A stretch of DNA of 64,000 nucleotides from an uncultured Reyranella sp. (lineage in GTDB: Bacteria; Pseudomonadota; Alphaproteobacteria; Reyranellales; Reyranellaceae), in assembly GCF_945957355.1 (NCBI RefSeq), contig NZ_CAMFKM010000012.1, positions 62,001-126,000 on the forward strand. Direction: 5' to 3'. Both the position numbers and the translations under genes were made by a program. Positions within the stretch are counted from its first letter, which is position 1. The number at the start of each line of letters is the position of its first letter. This document shows, piece after piece, positions 62,070-64,000 of the stretch. Below the pieces are notes generated by a model that was not told where the DNA came from, searched no databases, and was given only the letters and a program-made list of their open reading frames with translations.

Positions 62070-63101
62070 CTAAGCGCCGCGTCCCTTCTCGAAGCCGGCG
62101 AGGAACTGGACGAGGTTGCGGCCAAGATCGTCGCCGAGATAGCCGCCTTCCTGGACCAGCACGGTCGGCAGGCCCATGCGGGCGATCTTCTCGGCCATGG
62201 CATGGAAGCCCGGTCCGGTGACCTTGAGGCCCTGCAGCGGATCGCTCTCGCTGGCGTCGAGGCCCAGCGCCACCACAAGCGCCGTCGGCTGGAATTCGCG
62301 GATGCGCGCGAGGGCCCTGTCGCCAGCTTCGAGCCACGGCCCGTCGGGCGAGCCGAGCGGCAGCGGCAGGTTGAGGTTGAAGCCTTCACCTTTGCCCGCG
62401 CCGTGCTCGTGCGCGTGGCCCCAGAAGAAGGGGTAGTAATGGTCCGGATCGGCGTGGATCGAGATGGTGAGCACATCGTCGCGCTCGTAGAAGATGCCCT
62501 GTGTGCCGTTGCCGTGATGCACGTCGACGTCGAGGATCGCCACGCGTTCGTGCTTGCTGCGCAGGCGCTGCGCGGCGACGGCGGTGTTGTTCAGGAAGCA
62601 GAAGCCGCCCGCCATGTCGGCATAGGCGTGATGACCGGGCGGCCGGCAGAGCGCGTAGGCATGGCTCTCACCCGCCAGCACCATGTCGGCCACGGTCGAG
62701 GCGACCTCGGTGGCGGCGAGGGCTGCTTCCCAGGTGTGCGGACCGATCGGGCAGCCGGTGTCGACCTGATGCCAGCCGGCACGGCCGGCCAGAGCCTTCG
62801 GATAGGAAGCGTGGGCGCGCGCCGGATGGACGTTCGGCACGACCTCCGGACCCGCACCCGGCAGCTTCGCCCATTCGCGCGCGGCGATCTGCAGGAAGTC
62901 GAGATATTCCGGCGTATGCACGGTGGCCGCCGGTGCCGGGCCATATGACCTGGGTGGCAGGATCGTATGGCCCGCTTCGGTCGCGGCGCTCAGCAGGCGC
63001 GTCGCGCGTTCCGGCTGCTCGGCACTGCGCTGCTTGGTGCCCCGCACCACGAAGTGCTGCGGATCGTGTTGGGCGTGCTTCTCGGAATAGACGATCTTCA
63101 C
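62070..63101 (-). CDS. Histone-deacetylase-family protein (acetylpolyamine amidohydrolase-like)
   Basis: 343 residues. The zinc site is in ILDVDVHHGNGTQ (Asp and His) and LGLDASESDPLQG (Asp); the catalytic His pair is in RPPGHHAYADMAGG. This is the class II HDAC/AphA-like fold. Bacterial members remove acetyl groups from polyamines or other amides. It starts eight bases after the end of the CaiB-family gene and is probably co-transcribed with it. Confidence 0.9.
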   Translation of the reverse strand: MKIVYSEKHAQHDPQHFVVRGTKQRSAEQPERATRLLSAATEAGHTILPPRSYGPAPAATVHTPEYLDFLQIAAREWAKLPGAGPEVVPNVHPARAHASYPKALAGRAGWHQVDTGCPIGPHTWEAALAATEVASTVADMVLAGESHAYALCRPPGHHAYADMAGGFCFLNNTAVAAQRLRSKHERVAILDVDVHHGNGTQGIFYERDDVLTISIHADPDHYYPFFWGHAHEHGAGKGEGFNLNLPLPLGSPDGPWLEAGDRALARIREFQPTALVVALGLDASESDPLQGLKVTGPGFHAMAEKIARMGLPTVLVQEGGYLGDDLGRNLVQFLAGFEKGRGA

Positions 63102-63109
63102 GGAGGACC

Positions 63110-64000
63110 TCAGGGCGTGGCGATGGCCTTCGCCGACTTCAGCGCGGCGATCTCGTCATCGCTATAGCCCACCTCGCGCATGATCTCGACCGTGTGCTCG
63201 CCGATGCCGGGCGACTTCTGCCTCGTCTCGACGGGGGCGGCGGAGAGCTTGATCGGGTTGGCGGCCGACTTCACCGGACCGATTCCGGGATAGTCGATCT
63301 CCAGCACGCTGCCGCGCGCCCTGGCGTGCTCGCTCGCCATCACGTCGCTCACCTTGTAGGCGGCGGAGCAGGGCATGCCGGCGGGGATCAGCTTGTCGAG
63401 CAACTCGTCGGCCGTGTGCTCCATGAAATAGGCCTCGATCATCGGCTCGAGGATGCCGCGATGGGCGACGCGGCCGGCATTGGTCTGGAAGCGCTCGTCG
63501 TCCAGCCAGTCCTTCTTGCCCAGGGCGGTGCAGAGCAGGCGCCAGAAGGCGTCGTTGGTGCCGGCCACGAACACCGACTGGGTCCTGGTCGGGAAGACGC
63601 GCAGCGGGCACAGGATCGTGTTCGACGTCCCCATGCGCTCCGGGTTCTCGCCGGTGAGGCCGTGATTGGTGATCCAGTGGCTCATCATGTGCATGCCGAC
63701 GTCGAACAGCGACAGGTCGAGGCGCTGGCCCCTGCCGGTCTTGATCCGGTGCAGCAGCGCGAAGGCGATGCCGCCGGCACAGGCGAGGCCGGTCGAATAA
63801 TCGATGGGCGCCGTGCCGACGCGGCACATCTCGCCCTGGTATGGCCCGGTCGCGTCCATCAGCCCGATCTCGGCCTGGATGCAGGGATCGTAGCCCGCCC
63901 GCGGCGAGTAGGGACCGGTCTGGCCGTAGCCGGAGATCGAGGCGTAGATCGTCTGCGGATTGACCTTGGACACGGTCTCCCAGCCGAAGCCCAATTTGTC
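63110..64000 (-). CDS. CaiB/BaiF-family CoA-transferase (N terminus beyond window)
   Basis: 297 residues are visible; the frame is open to the window edge, so the N-terminal part with the catalytic aspartate is missing. ASISGYGQTGPYSPRAGYD, GPYQGEMCRVGTAPIDYSTG and the end GEHTVEIMREVGYSDDEIAA are typical of type III CoA-transferases, which move CoA between acyl-CoA and a free acid. Substrate unknown. Confidence 0.9.
   Translation of the reverse strand, partial: DKLGFGWETVSKVNPQTIYASISGYGQTGPYSPRAGYDPCIQAEIGLMDATGPYQGEMCRVGTAPIDYSTGLACAGGIAFALLHRIKTGRGQRLDLSLFDVGMHMMSHWITNHGLTGENPERMGTSNTILCPLRVFPTRTQSVFVAGTNDAFWRLLCTALGKKDWLDDERFQTNAGRVAHRGILEPMIEAYFMEHTADELLDKLIPAGMPCSAAYKVSDVMASEHARARGSVLEIDYPGIGPVKSAANPIKLSAAPVETRQKSPGIGEHTVEIMREVGYSDDEIAALKSAKAIATP

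Overview
The window is GC-rich bacterial chromosome with dense coding on both strands. Many genes are joined by ATGA or TGATG overlaps. Gene families (imuA-imuB-dnaE2, ligase/exonuclease/Lhr helicase set, Bug/TctC receptor, DUF2946, DUF3309, DUF1801, DUF559) and a GTTC-N7-GTTC LexA-type operator all point to an alphaproteobacterium. A soil or water heterotroph of the Rhodospirillales/Hyphomicrobiales type, perhaps Reyranella-like, is my guess; the genus is inference. No rRNA, prophage, integrase or CRISPR array was seen.

Layout. 1-5.3 kb: end of a MAPEG gene, then a minus-strand operon that looks like copper uptake or handling (DUF2946 protein, TonB receptor, BNR-repeat protein, TlpA-like thioredoxin, PCuAC chaperone). 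5.3-7.5 kb: DoxX, Nudix, SDR, Gdx/SugE-type exporter. 7.5-13.4 kb: complete peptide/opine-type ABC importer with a strong hairpin after the binding-protein gene. 13.4-17.1 kb: small protein, tRNA-Leu(UAA), FAD oxidoreductase, acyl-CoA synthetase and a DUF559 gene framed by inverted repeats. 17.1-24.5 kb: dienelactone hydrolase, MFS, Bug receptor, DUF1801, SDR, AbrB-type membrane protein, NAD kinase, TauD dioxygenase. 24.5-30.7 kb: B12-binding radical SAM protein, MFS, DUF3309 peptide, Fe-superoxide dismutase, bacterioferritin plus its ferredoxin, LysR regulator. 30.9-36.5 kb: MFS pump, membrane adenylate cyclase with a triplicated periplasmic domain, four-gene MaoC/VOC/thioesterase operon. 36.6-40.3 kb: GT-C-like membrane protein, methyltransferase, ArnC-like glycosyltransferase and ArnE-like flippase. 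40.4-47.1 kb: two enoyl-CoA hydratases around an SsuABC-like importer, MaoC-like hydratase, ChaC, EamA transporter.

47.1-59.8 kb is a DNA-damage island. moaA, an ATP-dependent ligase and its exonuclease lie on the minus strand, with the Lhr-type helicase diverging from a shared start point. Facing them is a minus-strand operon, imuA-imuB-antitoxin-PIN toxin-dnaE2, with a LexA-type box 41 bp before imuA. The toxin-antitoxin pair is coupled inside the SOS mutagenesis operon, which I consider the most interesting feature. 59.9-64 kb: GT61 glycosyltransferase, MBL-fold protein, HDAC-family deacetylase and a CaiB CoA-transferase cut by the window end.

The genes mostly serve uptake (peptide, sulfonate-like, copper), acyl-CoA catabolism, envelope modification, iron/oxidative stress and DNA repair.
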